The notes: generated from the letters alone by a model not told the origin. Numbered from the stretch's first letter, positions 1-9,905 are shown. The stretch: 64,000 nt of DNA from Pseudopelobacter sp964542535 (GCA_964542535.1 CAZIUE010000011.1:81124-145123), one strand, 5' to 3'. Numbers and translations: made by a program.

Positions 1-843
1 GGACCCGTCGGCGCTCAGGCTGCCCCTGCGGCCCGGCCGCTCCAGCCGGAGCCGGCGCAGGTTGAAGCCGACCGGCGTCATGCCCAGCTCCCCGGTCAGC
101 GCCACCCTCCCGGCGTCGGCCATTCCCCCGGTCAGGGAGAGCCGGGCGCAAAGTTCTTCTCCCTTGTCCCGGGGTCCCGGCTCCAGCCGCAGCCTGAAGC
201 GGTTCATCTCCGCCACGGGGGTTTTCAGACCGGCCAGGAGGTCGGCCCTGAGCTCCGGAGCGCCGAAGCCGACCGCGAGGCTCCCCTCCAGACGGCCGGT
301 GGGCACATCCAGCACCAGCTTCTCCAGGGAGAGCCGTTCATCCCGCCACTCCAGGAAACAGGAGAGGGAATCCAGCCGCAACGGCTCGTGCCGCAGCCGG
401 CGATAGACCAGGTCCGTCACCCGCAGGCGGGCCACCATGACGTCCAGAAGACGGCTCCAGGCCGGCATGCGCGGCCAAGCCAGGTCGGGCGTCGCACCGT
501 CGTCCGGGGCATCGTCCCGGATGCGCACCCGCTCCAGGTGTAATTCCTGGAGGCCAAGCGTACCGGTCAAGAGCAGCTCCGGCTTCCACCGCAGCTCCAG
601 CCGTCCCGCCTCCAGCCGCCGCTCTCCCAGGGAGAGCCGCACCCCCTGGAGCAGCAGCCGGTCGCACAACCGGCCCGAGACCACATCGGCCGAAAAAGCG
701 CCCCGGCTTAAGGAAGAAGCCGAAGCCACCAGCCAGGCGGCCCCCTGGGGGGTAGCCGTCAGCCACACCAGCCCCACGGCGAGCGTCGCCATCAGAACGA
801 CCGCTCCAAGGGGCACCAGGATCACCCTGACCAGCCGCCTCAC
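1..843 (-). CDS. tamB: TamB-like translocation and assembly module protein (N-terminal part, runs off left edge)
   Basis: This is the N-terminal 281 codons of an open frame with no stop before the window edge. The GTG start at 843 overlaps the tamA stop codon as GTGA, which argues for translational coupling. The N-terminus has a short basic stretch and one hydrophobic segment, as in an inner-membrane anchor, followed by alternating short beta-strand-like segments such as GELGMTPVGF near the edge. TamB/DUF490 proteins span the periplasm and work with the Omp85 protein TamA, or move lipids to the outer membrane. Position directly after tamA is the strongest support. The C-terminal DUF490 domain is not in view, so the family call rests on N-terminal style and context. 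Confidence 0.82.
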   Translation of the reverse strand, partial: MRRLVRVILVPLGAVVLMATLAVGLVWLTATPQGAAWLVASASSLSRGAFSADVVSGRLCDRLLLQGVRLSLGERRLEAGRLELRWKPELLLTGTLGLQELHLERVRIRDDAPDDGATPDLAWPRMPAWSRLLDVMVARLRVTDLVYRRLRHEPLRLDSLSCFLEWRDERLSLEKLVLDVPTGRLEGSLAVGFGAPELRADLLAGLKTPVAEMNRFRLRLEPGPRDKGEELCARLSLTGGMADAGRVALTGELGMTPVGFNLRRLRLERPGRRGSLSADGS

Positions 844-2669
844 AGTTCGAACCCCACGGTAAAGTGCACGTGCAGCGATGAGTGGCGGCCGTTGAGCGGC
901 CGAGCCAGGGAGAGGTTCAGGGCACCCACGGGGGAGTAGTAATGCAACCCCACCCCGGCGCCCTGGTACAGCTTCAGCGAGGAGAACGAGTCGAAGGCGT
1001 TGCCTGCGTCAAAAAAGAGCGAGAGGCTCCAGTCACGGAAGATGGCCCGCTCCAGTTCCAGGCTGCCGACCAGGAGCTGCCTGCCTCCCACCACATCCCC
1101 CGAACCATCGCGCGGACCGAGGGACTTGTAGGAATACCCGCGCACGCTCCGGTCGCCACCGCCAAAGAAACGCAGGGTCGGCGGAATGGCGCTCATGTGA
1201 TCGCCCAGCAGGCTGACGCCCGCCTCTCCCCGGGTCCGCAGCAGGAAGCGCCCGGGAAGCGCCAGCACGTGACTCCCCCCGGCCAGGAGTTGCACCAGCT
1301 CCGTATCCGAGCCCAGGATGCGGTGGGTTCCGCGCAGTTCCAGGCTGTAGCGGTACCCGCGCCGGGGACGCAGCGGGTTGTCGTAACGGTCGACGGACAG
1401 ACGCAGCCCGGGCAGCAGGAGCCGCGCGCTGTCATCCTGGTCCCCCACCCGGTAATCCTCGTACTGCCCCCTCACATAGGCCGTCCCCAGTATCCCCCTA
1501 GCGAAGCCGTGGCTCCGGGCCAGTTCCAGGGCCAGAATCCTGCTGGTGTAAGCATCCGTCTCCTCCCGTTGCAGGTTCAGTTGCAGCGTCGTGGCGCTTC
1601 TGATGTTCCGCGGGCTGGGCTGGACATAGCCGACGGCCAGTCCCTGCAGCCGCTCGGCCAGGAACAGTTGGGAGTTCAGCTCATGCCCCAGGTGGAACAG
1701 GTTCAGGTCGCGGTAGCGGACGGTGAAGCGGCCGCCGGTATCAGTGCCGTAGCCGATGCCGGGACGCAGGGTGATGCGCGGCGCCTGGGCCAGGCGCACG
1801 ATCACCGGCACCCGCAGGGAGGCGGCGTCGGCCGTTCCGGTCGTCACCTGTACTTCCCGGAAGCGTTCGGAGTTGGTGAAGTTGCGCTGGGTCGCACCCA
1901 GGCGGGAATGGGAAAAAAACTGGCCGGGGGCGTAGCTCAGATGGCGGTGCAGGTAGTCGTCCGGATAGTCGGTGGCCCCCTCGATGCTGGTCTCGCCGAA
2001 GGCGTATCTGCCCCCCGTCTCCAGGGCCAGCTCGATCACGGCGCCGGTGGCACCCTGGGCGATGCGGATTTCGTGGCGCGCGTAGGCCGCGTCCAGGTAG
2101 CCCATCTCCTGTGCCCGGGAGAGAAGCGTTGCCTTGGCCTCTTCGTAGGACTGGTGCAGCAGCACGTCCCCCTTTTTGAGGGGAAACTGTTCCACCAGCC
2201 GCCGCAGGCGCCGCTCCCCTCCCCCCGGCCCGCTCAGACTGACCCGCACGTCGCTCAGGCGCAGCTGCTGACCCGGCTCGACCCTGACCAGCAGGCGCAG
2301 GACCTCCGGCGACTCCTTCAGGCTGACGGAAACCCGGGCATGGTAGTAACCGAACGGCTCCAGGGCGGTCCTGGCCCGCTCCTCCGCCTGGCGGGAAAAG
2401 CGCTCCAGCCAGAGTCGGTCAACATCGTCTCCCTGGTCCAGCTCCTCGGGCAGGGCCAGCCAGGCGAGCACGTTGTCCCGGGCCTCCCCCTCGACCCCCT
2501 TCACCTCCAGCTCCACAGCCCGGGCCGCCAACAGGGGCGCAGCCGGCAGCAGGCAGAGCAGCAGCGCGACCAACAGCGCGGAGGCGCACCGCCGCGACAG
2601 AGGCGATACGCGGGAGAGGCGGGAAACACACAGGCGGGACAGGGCCGCGAAACAGGGGACTCGGATCAA
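840..2669 (-). CDS. tamA: TamA-type outer membrane protein of the Omp85/BamA superfamily
   Basis: A protein of 609 residues if translated from TTG at 2669, whose first bases overlap the treY stop. A GAGGTG motif lies about six bases upstream of this TTG, and no ATG or GTG in this frame fits better. The N-terminus carries a hydrophobic signal sequence ending near PAAPLLAA, then POTRA-like repeats, then a C-terminal beta-barrel. Barrel hallmarks include GYGTDTGGRFTVRYRDLN, FFGGGDRSVRGYSYKSLGP (the conserved VRGY/F motif of Omp85 proteins) and a terminal strand with aromatic residues. It should insert or assemble outer-membrane proteins together with the adjacent TamB. A much longer frame open upstream to 3209 runs antisense inside treY and is not used. 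BamA is an alternative, but length and the tamB neighbour favour TamA. Confidence 0.85.
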   Translation of the reverse strand: MIRVPCFAALSRLCVSRLSRVSPLSRRCASALLVALLLCLLPAAPLLAARAVELEVKGVEGEARDNVLAWLALPEELDQGDDVDRLWLERFSRQAEERARTALEPFGYYHARVSVSLKESPEVLRLLVRVEPGQQLRLSDVRVSLSGPGGGERRLRRLVEQFPLKKGDVLLHQSYEEAKATLLSRAQEMGYLDAAYARHEIRIAQGATGAVIELALETGGRYAFGETSIEGATDYPDDYLHRHLSYAPGQFFSHSRLGATQRNFTNSERFREVQVTTGTADAASLRVPVIVRLAQAPRITLRPGIGYGTDTGGRFTVRYRDLNLFHLGHELNSQLFLAERLQGLAVGYVQPSPRNIRSATTLQLNLQREETDAYTSRILALELARSHGFARGILGTAYVRGQYEDYRVGDQDDSARLLLPGLRLSVDRYDNPLRPRRGYRYSLELRGTHRILGSDTELVQLLAGGSHVLALPGRFLLRTRGEAGVSLLGDHMSAIPPTLRFFGGGDRSVRGYSYKSLGPRDGSGDVVGGRQLLVGSLELERAIFRDWSLSLFFDAGNAFDSFSSLKLYQGAGVGLHYYSPVGALNLSLARPLNGRHSSLHVHFTVGFEL

Positions 2670-5617
2670 GCGGCACCTCGCGCCAGCAGGGCCACGGGAT
2701 AGGAGGCCAGGATTTCCCCCAGGGGGAGGCAGGCCGCTGCTCCGTCCGGTGAAACGGTCACCCTCTCGGCGGTGAAGATGTTGCGATAGGAGGCTCCCGA
2801 CTCTTCGCGGGGGAGCACGAGCCGGGTATCTCCCCACAGCCCGGGGCCCAGGGGGAGTCCGGCTGCATCCCCTATCAGACGGGTAAAAAAGCGGGGCGCG
2901 ACCACCAGAACCGATGCGCCGCGAACGGAACGCAGGAAGGCGCAGACATGCTCCTGGAGGCGCCCCTCCACTGCCAGGGGGTGGTAGCGGCCCGCCTCGA
3001 ACAGGGGCCGGTTGTTGCGACGGAACGCCAGTGCCGCGCGGATCAGATGCAACTTGATGCGCCCGTCCCAACGGCAGGCCAGCAGCTGGCACGCGGTTTC
3101 CCGGGGATCCTGCCCAGCCTCCCTGCGCAGCAGGTCGTCCAGCGCCTCCATCCTCAGGCCGAAGTCCACCGGCCGGCGGTTGTCCGGGTCCACCAGGCTG
3201 AAGTCCCACAGTTCACTCCCCTGGTAGAAGTCGGGGATGCCGGGGGAGGCGATCTTGAGCAGGGTCTGGGACAGGGAGTTGAAGATGCCGCAGGCGGCCG
3301 TCAGCTCCTGGAATGACGAGAAATCAGCCAGGAAGGCGTTGTGGCGGGAGTCGTCCAGGATCAGATCGATGAAGCGCAGCACCGCTTTCTCGTGGGGAAC
3401 GTTGGGGCTGATCCAGCTGGTATGGACCTTGGCCTCGCGCATGGCCTTGAGCATGTACTCACCCATGCGCTGCCGGAACTTCCGGAACTCGTCGTCCCCG
3501 CTTCCGGGGAAGGGCCAGGTTCCCACCAGGGTCTGGTAGAGCAGATACTCCTCGTTGCGGCTGGGGGTCGGCCTGCCGTCCACGACGACCCGGAAACGGC
3601 GGTTCTGACGACTCCAGCGGGAGAGTCCCTCCCGCCACGGGTCGGGTATCTCCGAGAGCACGTTGATACGGGCACGCACGTCCTCGCTGCGCTTGGTGTC
3701 ATGGGTCGATGTGGCCAGCATGGAGAAGGGGTGCTGTTTGCAGCGCTTCAGGTTCTGGCCGTGAAACGCCTCCAGGGTAAGGCCGAAACGTTCCGGGCTC
3801 CCTCCCACCTCGTTCAGGGAGACCAGCCGGTTGTAGCTGTAGAAGGCGGTGTCCTCCACCCCCTTGGCCATGACCGGTCCGGTGATCTGCTGGAAGCGCA
3901 GCACGAAATCCAGCCAGGACCGGCGCTGATCAGGGGCCAGGCTTTCGGGGAAGCGCAGCAGCAGCACATCCCTGACGAAATCGAACACCGAGGAGCTTAT
4001 GGCCGGGTTCCTGCTCCTGGCCCGGCCGAGCGCCGATTCGATGTACTGGCGATCCCGCTCCGTGACCTCGAAACCGTTGATGTAGGTGCGGTACACCGGG
4101 AAAAAGGCGATCACCTCCACGATGGCCTTGATCAGGCTGTTGAGGGTGAAGTCGCGGGTGTGGCGGTTCTGCTCCGACAACCTGTTCAGGTAGTGGCCCA
4201 GGGTGTTGATTTCGCTGGACATGGACACCTGCATCACCAGTTTCTTCTTCTCGTACATCGCATCGGGGAAGTTGACGCGCCGCTGCACGAAGCGCGCATA
4301 CAGGCTGTCGAAGGCCTTGGCATGGCGGCTCTCAACAAACAGCCCGTTGACCTGGTTGGCGAACTCGTAGCCGGTGGTGCTGACAATCTGCCAGCCATCC
4401 GGCAGGGTCTCCCCCTTGAGCAGGATCTTCTCCCCCACGACGTAGAAGGGAACCGGATCGACGGGCTCCCGGTCCCCCGTTGCCTCCCCGTCCCCCCCGG
4501 CGGAAGGCACGGGCGGAACAGAGCCCAGGAGCGCGCCGCAGGCCGCCTGGAGTCTGCGGAAGTACTCCTCCGGGTCCCGCAGGCCGTCGGCGTGATCGAC
4601 ACGCAGCCCGCTGACGCGGCCCGTGGCCACCAGCTCGAAGATCAGCCGGTGGGTCTCGCCGAAGACCCGCGGCTCCTCCATCCGGATGGCGCCCAGGGAG
4701 TTGATGTCGAAGAAGCGACGGTAATTGATCTCCTCCGTGGCCACCCGCCAGTGGGATACGCGGTACACCTGTTCCCGCAGCAGGTCGTCCAGCAGGTCAT
4801 AGCTGCGCGGATCACCCTTGGTTCCGTTGAACAGCGCCAGGTTCCGGTCAATAAACGACCGCACCGCGCCGCTGTTCTGGTACAGGCTCCACAGGCGGCG
4901 CTTGACGACCTCCTTCTCCCGGTAGCGCTCGGCGACACGCTCGGGAACCTGTTCGGTAACCGGCGGCAGGTGACCGAGGGAGGTGATGATGCTCAGCAGC
5001 TCCTGGAACTGGGGGGCATCGACTCCCAGCTCCTCCTCCAGGGCCCCGATCCCCGGGGCCAGGATCCGGCCGTAGGTCTTGGGAATTACGGGCAGCCGGT
5101 GATCATGGTAGGAAACGAAGAAGGAGCCTTCGTCGAAATACAGGCACAGTTCACCGTTTTCCAGCACCGTGCCGTACTGGTCACCCAGGATCGGGATCAG
5201 GATCTTGTTCTCCAGCTCCTGCTTGACCGGGTGCCAGTCGATGTCGAAAAAGCCCGCATAGGGGGAACTGGGGCCGTTTTCCAGCACATCCATCCAATAG
5301 GCGTTGCCCTGTCCTTCGATGCACATGTGGTTGGGCACGATGTCCAGGATCTGCCCCATGCCCCGGCTCCCCAGTTCGGCGACCATCCCGTCGTACTCCT
5401 CGGGAGAGCCGATTTCCGGGTTGAGGCAGGTGTGGTCCTGGATGTCGTAGCCGTGCGGACTGCCCGGGTGGGCCTTGAAGTAGGGGGAGGCATAGATGTC
5501 GCCAATGCCCAGCTCGTACAGGTAGGGGATGATCCGGCGTGCATCGTCAAAGCGGAACGCGGCGTTGAACTGCAACCGGTAGCTGGCCAGCGGTATCCTC
5601 AGTCCCGCGCCGTTCAC
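2666..5617 (-). CDS. treY: Malto-oligosyltrehalose synthase (GH13)
   Basis: A 983-residue enzyme that isomerises the reducing-end alpha-1,4 bond of malto-oligosaccharides to the alpha,alpha-1,1 bond of trehalose. The N-terminal ASYRLQFN and PYLYELGIGDIYASPYF segments are typical of TreY. The GH13 catalytic regions are visible: DIVPNH (92-97), RVDHADGL with the nucleophile Asp342, the acid/base Glu397 in VVGEKIL, and STHDTKRSED with Asp641. Its ATG overlaps the end of the GH57 gene by four bases, and its stop overlaps the tamA start. Together with treZ it forms the TreY/TreZ route from glycogen-like glucans to trehalose, used as an osmolyte. Confidence 0.95.
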   Translation of the reverse strand: MNGAGLRIPLASYRLQFNAAFRFDDARRIIPYLYELGIGDIYASPYFKAHPGSPHGYDIQDHTCLNPEIGSPEEYDGMVAELGSRGMGQILDIVPNHMCIEGQGNAYWMDVLENGPSSPYAGFFDIDWHPVKQELENKILIPILGDQYGTVLENGELCLYFDEGSFFVSYHDHRLPVIPKTYGRILAPGIGALEEELGVDAPQFQELLSIITSLGHLPPVTEQVPERVAERYREKEVVKRRLWSLYQNSGAVRSFIDRNLALFNGTKGDPRSYDLLDDLLREQVYRVSHWRVATEEINYRRFFDINSLGAIRMEEPRVFGETHRLIFELVATGRVSGLRVDHADGLRDPEEYFRRLQAACGALLGSVPPVPSAGGDGEATGDREPVDPVPFYVVGEKILLKGETLPDGWQIVSTTGYEFANQVNGLFVESRHAKAFDSLYARFVQRRVNFPDAMYEKKKLVMQVSMSSEINTLGHYLNRLSEQNRHTRDFTLNSLIKAIVEVIAFFPVYRTYINGFEVTERDRQYIESALGRARSRNPAISSSVFDFVRDVLLLRFPESLAPDQRRSWLDFVLRFQQITGPVMAKGVEDTAFYSYNRLVSLNEVGGSPERFGLTLEAFHGQNLKRCKQHPFSMLATSTHDTKRSEDVRARINVLSEIPDPWREGLSRWSRQNRRFRVVVDGRPTPSRNEEYLLYQTLVGTWPFPGSGDDEFRKFRQRMGEYMLKAMREAKVHTSWISPNVPHEKAVLRFIDLILDDSRHNAFLADFSSFQELTAACGIFNSLSQTLLKIASPGIPDFYQGSELWDFSLVDPDNRRPVDFGLRMEALDDLLRREAGQDPRETACQLLACRWDGRIKLHLIRAALAFRRNNRPLFEAGRYHPLAVEGRLQEHVCAFLRSVRGASVLVVAPRFFTRLIGDAAGLPLGPGLWGDTRLVLPREESGASYRNIFTAERVTVSPDGAAACLPLGEILASYPVALLARGAA

Positions 5618-8058
5618 CCTTCACCTCCCCGGGACGCCAGCAGGGCCGGGACGTTGAAATGCAGCAGCCGTCCCAGTTCCCGCACCTGCCCATCCCGGCC
5701 GTCCCGCCCTTCATCCCCGGGACCGGGGAGGAGGAAACCGGAACGCAGCATCTCCACGAACAGGTTCTGGACATGCCACAGGTTCAGTCTGAGCGGCACC
5801 CCGTCGCAGCACTCCAGCAGACGAAGCAGAGCGTTCATCAGCCGGCCGTTGCGCGGCTGATCCCGCACGGCCCGCATGGTCTCTTCCAGCCTGCGGCGGA
5901 CAAGCAGCTCCAGCTCCACCTGATCCACCTCCACGCGCCACTCCTCCAGTTCCCGGACAATGGCTCTGATCCGCTCTCCGTCGATGACCTCGGCGGCAAG
6001 CGCCCGACGCAGCTCAAGATTGAGGGCGGTCTGGGCGGTCAGCATGAAGCGCCGCGGAACCGGCATGCCGGTCTCCCGAAGAAAGGTCATCAGGCTCCTG
6101 CCGGAGAGAAACAGGGAGGAGAAACTCTCCTCGAATTCTTTCAGGGTACCGGCGATGACCAGCTTCAGGATTGCGCGCTGTTCGTCACGGAACAGGTCCT
6201 TCAACGAATAGGTGTGCATGCCGAAATGGGCGTCCATCAGCCTGATGATGGCGGCGACGTCGGGCACGGAAAAGGCGGCCAGCACCTCGCGCTTCATGGA
6301 CTGGTAGGCGTCCTCCCCCAGAAAGGAACGAACGCCGCAGTTAAGGGCATGGTCACCGAAGTAGAGGGTGCAGAAACTGACCTGTTCGGCATCACGGGTG
6401 ACGGTGGAGCGAATGGCGACCCTTCCCAGGGCCAGGCGCATCCGTCCGGCGGGGACCAGCAGGAAATCTTCCCGCCGGACGCGGTAGCAGAACAGCTCGC
6501 TCTGATCGCCGTACTCCTCGAAGATCGAGCTGACCGCATAGTGGGCCCCGACCCGGATCAGGTCAAGCTCCGCCGGAGCCACGAAGCGGGCGAACAGGTC
6601 GCTCCCGTTGCCCAGTTCAGGCAGATTGCCGACGACACGCGCCAGGCGCTTCAGAAACGACGCCCGTACGGACCGGCCGCACCAGCTTTCGGCCAGCTGT
6701 ATCGCCCTGCCGGCATACCGGAGGATCTGCACCGTCTCCAGTCCCGAAGGCTCGTCGAAGAACCAGCCGCAGCTGGTGAACATGAGCATGGCATGGCGCT
6801 GCATCTCCAGCAGCCGGAGGATCTCCCGTTCGGCCCCTTCCTCCCGGGGAACCGGGCAATGACGCTCCAGAAACGCATCCACGTTCCCGGGCGAACGGTC
6901 GAGCACCACCCGGATGTAGTCATCCCGCGCCTGCCAGGGGTCCCGCAGGTAGCGCGACGCGGCCCGTTCATAGCAGCTCGCCAGCCGTCCGCCAAGCCAG
7001 TCCAGGGTTTTCCGGAGGGGACGACGCCACTCCTGGTTCCACGCACGGTTGTTGCCCGAATTGCAGCCGCAGTTCCCCCTCCAGCGTTCGATGCCGTGCA
7101 TGCAGCTCCAGGAGCTGTTCTCGACGATGGCCACTTCGTGGGTGGGGGGATGCAGCTCCAGAAACTCTCCGTAGGTGGTCAGGCGGGCCAGGCCGTTGTT
7201 CTCGAGATGGTCCAGGGCATGGCCCAGGGCCATCTCGCCGAAGGTGTGGTGATGGCCGTAGGTCTCTCCGTCGGTGGCGATATGCGCCAGCTGGGCATGG
7301 GGCCGGTGCGGCGAAAAGGCGGACATCAGGCGTGCCGCGAAACGTTCGCCGCTGTCCAACAGCTTTTCGAAGGCGACCGCCTGGGAGATGGGACCGTCGT
7401 AGAAGAAGAGAGCGATGGAGCGCCCGGAGGGGAGACGGCAGCGGTAGGGGCGCGAAGGGTCGATACGTGCGCCGCTGACGTCCTTCCAGCGCTCGCCGCC
7501 GATGCGCCTCACCCGGGCCGCCTGGTGGGGGGCCAGTATGGTGAAGCGGATACCGGCCTCGGCCAGCACCTCCAGGCTCTCCGTATCCACGGCGGTTTCC
7601 GGGAGCCAGAGCCCCTCGGGGGGGCGGCGGAAGCGGTGCAGGAAGTCACTGATGCCCCAGCGCACCTGGGTGCGTTTATCGGACAGGCTCGCCAGCGGCA
7701 TGATCAGGTGGTTGTATACCTGGGCCAGGGCCGCGCCGTGTCCCGAGCGCCACGGGATGCTTTGACGGTCGGCCTCCAGGATCGCCCGGTAGACATCCGG
7801 GGCGCACCGTTCCATCCAGGAGAGCAGGGTCGGCCCGAAGTTGAAGCTGATGCGGGCATAGTTGCTGATGATGCCGGTGATGCGCCCCTCGCCGTCGAGC
7901 CTGCGCGCCGCGGCGTTGGGAGCGTAGCACTCGGCCGTGACGCGCTCGTTCCAGTCGTGATAGGGATAGGCCGAGTCCTGGATCTCGATCGCCTCAAGCC
8001 AGGGATTTTCCCGGGGGGGCTGGTAGAAGTGGCCATGGATGCAGACGAAACGTTCCAC
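5614..8058 (-). CDS. Glycoside hydrolase family 57 protein with C-terminal DUF3536-type region
   Basis: An 814-residue cytoplasmic protein without a signal peptide. It begins with a GH57 signature: HGHFYQPPRENPW near residue 9. The predicted catalytic nucleophile is Glu154 in WLPETAVD, and the acid/base Asp263 lies in ATDGETYGHHHTFG; both fit GH57 amylases. The region after about residue 330 matches in style the DUF3536 part of GH57 proteins. The gene sits between treZ and treY with two bases to treZ and a four-base overlap with treY, so it probably trims or remodels alpha-glucan to feed trehalose synthesis. Exact bond specificity (alpha-amylase, 4-alpha-glucanotransferase or branching) cannot be read from sequence. 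Confidence 0.88.
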   Translation of the reverse strand: MERFVCIHGHFYQPPRENPWLEAIEIQDSAYPYHDWNERVTAECYAPNAAARRLDGEGRITGIISNYARISFNFGPTLLSWMERCAPDVYRAILEADRQSIPWRSGHGAALAQVYNHLIMPLASLSDKRTQVRWGISDFLHRFRRPPEGLWLPETAVDTESLEVLAEAGIRFTILAPHQAARVRRIGGERWKDVSGARIDPSRPYRCRLPSGRSIALFFYDGPISQAVAFEKLLDSGERFAARLMSAFSPHRPHAQLAHIATDGETYGHHHTFGEMALGHALDHLENNGLARLTTYGEFLELHPPTHEVAIVENSSWSCMHGIERWRGNCGCNSGNNRAWNQEWRRPLRKTLDWLGGRLASCYERAASRYLRDPWQARDDYIRVVLDRSPGNVDAFLERHCPVPREEGAEREILRLLEMQRHAMLMFTSCGWFFDEPSGLETVQILRYAGRAIQLAESWCGRSVRASFLKRLARVVGNLPELGNGSDLFARFVAPAELDLIRVGAHYAVSSIFEEYGDQSELFCYRVRREDFLLVPAGRMRLALGRVAIRSTVTRDAEQVSFCTLYFGDHALNCGVRSFLGEDAYQSMKREVLAAFSVPDVAAIIRLMDAHFGMHTYSLKDLFRDEQRAILKLVIAGTLKEFEESFSSLFLSGRSLMTFLRETGMPVPRRFMLTAQTALNLELRRALAAEVIDGERIRAIVRELEEWRVEVDQVELELLVRRRLEETMRAVRDQPRNGRLMNALLRLLECCDGVPLRLNLWHVQNLFVEMLRSGFLLPGPGDEGRDGRDGQVRELGRLLHFNVPALLASRGGEG

Positions 8059-8060
8059 GA

Positions 8061-9905
8061 TTATCCTTTTCCGAAAAGCGCCACCCCGTGGGGGGGGACC
8101 GTCACCCTGGTCACTTCTCCCTCACGCCAGAGGCGGCCGGCTGATAGCGGGGCCGGCAGGGGGCGCCACTGTCCGGGGGGGAGTTCAAGGATGTGGCGGT
8201 CCGGGCTGAAGTTGAGCAGGCAGAGCAGGCTCCCCCAGGTGGCCTGGCGCACGATGCGCAGCAGCCGGCGCTCCTGGTCGGCGGCGAGTTCCATCTCCCC
8301 CCCCTGGAAACGCGACACCGGCAGGAGTTCCGTGCGTAACCGGATCAGCCCCCGGTAGAAAGCGAAGAGTCGGGCATGCTCGCCGACGCGGTGCAGGCCG
8401 AGCTCCAGCCGGGCGGAGTTGAAGGTGGCCTCATCCTGGGGATCGGGCATCTCCCCCTGGTGGAGGAACGGCGCGAACTCCCGCCGGCGTCCCTCCCGCA
8501 CTGCTGCCACCAGGTCGGGGTCGCCGTGACTGACGAAATAGGGGAAGGGAGCCGGGTCGGCGTACTCCTCTCCCATGAAGAGCAGCGGCAGGCAGGGAGA
8601 GAGCAGCACCGCGGCGGCGGCCAGACGCAGCCGGGCCGCATCGAGGCGCGCCTGGGGCCGGTCGCCGGCCATGCGGTTGCCCACCTGGTCATGGTTCTGG
8701 GAGAAGACCACCAGCCGGAAGGGAGTGCACCCGGCGGCGGAACTGCCGTGGCGGCGCCGTCTGAAAACGGAATAGCCGCCGTTCAGCACGAATCCCTGCT
8801 GGAAGGCAGCGACCAGGTGGGCGAAGGAGCCGAAATCGGCATAGTAGCCGCTCCGCTCTCCGGTGAGCAGCGCCGTCAGGGCATGGTGGAAATCGTCGTT
8901 CCACTGGGCGTCCACTCCATGCCCCCCCCGTTCCGGCGGAAGGATCACCCGCACGTCGTTCAGGTCGCTCTCGGCGATCAGGTGCACGGGCCGCCCCAAG
9001 GTGTGCCGGCAACGGTGCAATTCATCGGAGAGTTCCTCCAGGATATGCCGGGCGCCGCAGTCAACTATACCATGGACGGCATCCAGCCGCAGGGCATCAA
9101 CGTGGTACTCCTCAACCCAGCGCAGAGCGCTGGCGATGACGTAGTCACGCACCGGATCGCTGTCAGGTCCGTCAAAATTGAACGCGTCCCCCCAGGGGGT
9201 GCGGTAGCGGTCGGTGAAATAGGGGCCGAAGGGGTGCAGGTAGTTCCCCTCCGGCCCCAGGTGGTTGTAGACCACGTCCAGGATCAGGGCCATTCCCCGG
9301 CCGTGGCAGGCGTCCACCAGCCGCTTCAGTCCGTCCGGGCCGCCGTAGCTGTTCTGGGGGGCACAGGGGAAGGTGCCGTCGTACCCCCAGTTGCGCTCTC
9401 CCGGAAACTGGGCCACCGGCATCAGCTCCAGGGCGGTGACCCCCAGCTCGGCCAGGTAGTCCAGGTGAGGGATAACGCCGTCGAAGGTCCCCTGGGGGGT
9501 GAAGGCGCCCACGTGCAGTTCGTAGATGATGTAGCGTTCCAGGGGGATGCCGCGCCACTCCCGGTCGTGCCAGGAGAAATGTTCCGGGTTGATCACCTGG
9601 GAGGGGCCGTGTACCCCCCGGGGCTGGGAACGGGAGGCCGGATCGGGGTAGGAGCCGGCGTTGTCCAGCCGGTAGCGGTAGAGATCGCCATGACCGACCC
9701 CCGGGACTGCGGCACTGAAGTAGCCGTACTCCTCGGCGGCCAGAGGCACGGGGGGGCGGCAGCCGTCCTCTAACAGCACCGCCACCTTCCGGGCCCGGGG
9801 CGCCCAGACCCGGAAGCGGGTGGAGCCGTCGGCCAGGGGGAAGGCGCCGATCTCCTCCTGCCGGCATCTTCCCTTCCCCCCTGCTTCGTCGAATCCCGGC
9901 CTCAT
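8061..9905 (-). CDS. treZ: Malto-oligosyltrehalose trehalohydrolase (GH13)
   Basis: A 614-residue protein that releases trehalose from malto-oligosyltrehalose. The N-terminal carbohydrate-binding (CBM48-type) domain contains FRVWAPRARKVAVLLEDG. The barrel follows, with DVVYNHLG (210-217), the nucleophile Asp275 in ALRLDAVHGI, Glu312 in LIAESD and His405-Asp406 in FSQNHDQVGN. The ATG at 9905 follows an AGGGG motif at short distance. It leads the treZ-GH57-treY run. GlgB and GlgX are relatives, but residue spacing, length and the treY neighbour support TreZ. Confidence 0.93.
   Translation of the reverse strand: MRPGFDEAGGKGRCRQEEIGAFPLADGSTRFRVWAPRARKVAVLLEDGCRPPVPLAAEEYGYFSAAVPGVGHGDLYRYRLDNAGSYPDPASRSQPRGVHGPSQVINPEHFSWHDREWRGIPLERYIIYELHVGAFTPQGTFDGVIPHLDYLAELGVTALELMPVAQFPGERNWGYDGTFPCAPQNSYGGPDGLKRLVDACHGRGMALILDVVYNHLGPEGNYLHPFGPYFTDRYRTPWGDAFNFDGPDSDPVRDYVIASALRWVEEYHVDALRLDAVHGIVDCGARHILEELSDELHRCRHTLGRPVHLIAESDLNDVRVILPPERGGHGVDAQWNDDFHHALTALLTGERSGYYADFGSFAHLVAAFQQGFVLNGGYSVFRRRRHGSSAAGCTPFRLVVFSQNHDQVGNRMAGDRPQARLDAARLRLAAAAVLLSPCLPLLFMGEEYADPAPFPYFVSHGDPDLVAAVREGRRREFAPFLHQGEMPDPQDEATFNSARLELGLHRVGEHARLFAFYRGLIRLRTELLPVSRFQGGEMELAADQERRLLRIVRQATWGSLLCLLNFSPDRHILELPPGQWRPLPAPLSAGRLWREGEVTRVTVPPHGVALFGKG

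Noticed and set aside
882..5860. Long plus-strand open frames opposite tamA, treY and the GH57 gene, for example 882-2702 and 3341-5860
   Set aside because: They run antisense to genes with clear catalytic motifs, have Gln/Gly/His/Arg-biased translations without domains and arise from high GC at third codon positions. The same applies to the large plus-strand frames at 5659-8358, 8376-9773, 25615-28368 and 56956-58539.
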